Shown here piece after piece: positions 5,740-5,766 of a stretch of DNA of 5,766 bases. A program made the translations under genes and the position numbers. Source of the DNA: Pseudomonadota bacterium. GTDB lineage: Bacteria > Pseudomonadota > Alphaproteobacteria > Rhizobiales > Xanthobacteraceae. The stretch spans positions 1 to 5,766 of the forward strand of contig JAEZFA010000152.1 of NCBI GenBank assembly GCA_023417665.1. The letters are read 5' to 3'. Numbering within the stretch: the stretch's first letter is position 1; every line of letters starts with the position of its first letter. The notes beneath the pieces are model-generated. The model saw nothing but the letters and a program-made list of their open reading frames with translations. It was not told the origin of the DNA and did no database searches.

Positions 5740-5766
5740 CGGTTCTCTACTTCGGCGCTTTCACGC

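Noticed and set aside
5740..5766. The 3' end of metX on the minus strand.
   Set aside because: MetX commonly precedes MetW, but only a handful of codons are visible, two frames offer a plausible stop, and none carries a recognisable MetX motif.

Overview
The window looks like ordinary chromosomal DNA from a GC-rich alphaproteobacterium. It is most likely from the Hyphomicrobiales (Bradyrhizobiaceae-like relatives). The basis is the strong G/C bias at third codon positions, the phaA-phaB pair, the gloB / methyltransferase / metW neighbourhood, and REP-like palindromes of a type I associate with that order. Genus-level placement is not possible from the sequence alone. Seven protein genes are supported. 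The first is cut by the left edge, and no RNA gene, insertion sequence, CRISPR array or origin is visible.

Left part (1-2066, + strand): a 5'-truncated acetyl-CoA acetyltransferase (phaA) is followed after about 220 bases by acetoacetyl-CoA reductase (phaB). Together they convert two acetyl-CoA into (R)-3-hydroxybutyryl-CoA, the monomer for polyhydroxybutyrate storage. The synthase phaC is not in the window. The spacer between them holds a degenerate 35-bp tandem repeat that begins inside the last codons of phaA, and two inverted REP-like palindromes. A third palindrome of the same family follows phaB.

Middle (2141-4234): a ten-helix EamA/DMT transporter resembling YddG runs on the + strand. 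Its 3' end overlaps by 35 bases the 3' end of an oppositely oriented DUF985 cupin gene. The cupin is the second gene of a minus-strand pair with glyoxalase II (gloB); the gloB stop and the cupin start share an ATGA, so the two are probably translationally coupled.

Right part (4235-5766): a 121-base divergent spacer separates gloB from a class I SAM-dependent methyltransferase-like gene on the + strand. That gene converges, with only four bases between stops, on metW (minus strand). metW normally follows metX in methionine biosynthesis, and metX would lie just beyond the right edge.

No clearly novel system is seen. The points most worth a second look are the repeat structures around phaB, the coupled gloB-cupin pair, and the conserved but uncharacterised methyltransferase with a degenerate SAM-binding loop.
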